A stretch of 64,000 bases of DNA, taken from the NCBI RefSeq assembly GCF_050496765.1, contig NZ_JBNWEO010000011.1, positions 186,001-250,000 of the forward strand. The letters are read 5' to 3'. A program made the position numbers and the translations under genes. Origin of the DNA: JAEVLT01 sp050496765 (GTDB lineage: Bacteria > Bacillota > Bacilli > Bacillales > Cytobacillaceae). Numbering within the stretch: the first letter of the stretch is position 1; each line of letters opens with the position of its first letter. The notes beneath the pieces were generated by a model. The model was not told the DNA's origin, made no database searches, and worked only from the letters and a program-made list of their open reading frames with translations. This document shows positions 63,847 through 64,000 of this stretch, one piece after another.

Positions 63847-64000
63847 CTATGAAAACTTATACTTCCCAATCAATTGATTTAATTCTTCGCTTAAACTGCT
63901 CAAGCCATCCGCAGCTGTGCTAACGTTGGATACTGCACGAACTTGCTCATCGATGGAAGATGTGACTTCTTCGGAGGCAGCGGCTGTTTGCTGGGCAATG
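63847..64000 (-). CDS. Methyl-accepting chemotaxis protein, C-terminal end (partial)
   Basis: Only the last 50 codons are in the window. Translation reads IAQQTAAASEEVTSSIDEQV...LNQLIGKYKFS and stop. ASEEVTSSIDEQ is the methylation-helix type sequence near the end of the signalling coiled coil of chemoreceptors. The start lies beyond the right edge, so the ligand-sensing part is not seen. Confidence 0.88.
   Translation of the reverse strand, partial: IAQQTAAASEEVTSSIDEQVRAVSNVSTAADGLSSLSEELNQLIGKYKFS

Overview
The window comes from a low-to-moderate GC Gram-positive rod of the family Bacillaceae. The evidence is strong AGGAGG-type ribosome sites, frequent GTG and TTG starts, sigma-A promoters, CcpA cre sites, an LPxTG-anchored surface enzyme, and gene orders like the Bacillus/Geobacillus mdx, ara, xyl and kdg loci. 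A GH52 beta-xylosidase and a giant amylopullulanase suggest a plant-polysaccharide degrader, perhaps moderately thermophilic (Caldibacillus- or Parageobacillus-like). The genus is a guess. No rRNA, tRNA, CRISPR or prophage is visible.

Layout: 0-2.3 kb carries a PIN/AbrB toxin-antitoxin pair and a second-type ClpP co-transcribed with a small sigma factor. 2.4-8.2 kb has 6-phosphogluconolactonase, an array of 18 tandem 52-bp units between convergent genes, and a heterodimeric ABC exporter. 8.4-23.5 kb is a starch/maltodextrin region: binding protein, two permeases, neopullulanase-type amylase and oligo-1,6-glucosidase in one operon, a divergent LacI regulator with palindromic operators, and a 2152-residue cell-wall-anchored amylopullulanase. 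23.6-28.9 kb has a cold-shock protein and a small regulon (AAA+/Fis regulator without GAFTGA, glutamine-synthetase-like ligase, acetamidase/formamidase, APC permease) whose substrate is unknown.

29-38.4 kb is an L-arabinose locus (transporter, araA, araD, an AraK-like kinase, AraR) with pseudogenes. It is bracketed by two direct copies of the APC permease 3' end, which suggests it was inserted. 38.5-44.7 kb is a ketodeoxygluconate-type sugar-acid cluster that also holds a hexulose-phosphate synthase/isomerase pair; both ends carry the same operator, one embedded in a 40-bp perfect palindrome. 45-48.6 kb is a nest of insertion sequences, an IS1634-like element inside an older DDE element with a 6-bp target duplication. 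48.6-58 kb is a xylose/xyloside locus (symporter, xylB, xylA, GH52 beta-xylosidase, XylR) interrupted by an IS200/IS605-type element. 58-64 kb holds mannose-6-phosphate isomerase, a ROK sugar kinase, a SET-type MFS protein, a Cof-type phosphatase, a GH1 6-phospho-beta-glucosidase and the C-terminal end of a chemotaxis receptor.

Together the genes bring starch, arabinoxylan and uronate-derived sugars into the cell and feed them to the pentose phosphate, Entner-Doudoroff-like and glycolytic routes. Most operons pair a local repressor with CcpA (cre) control.
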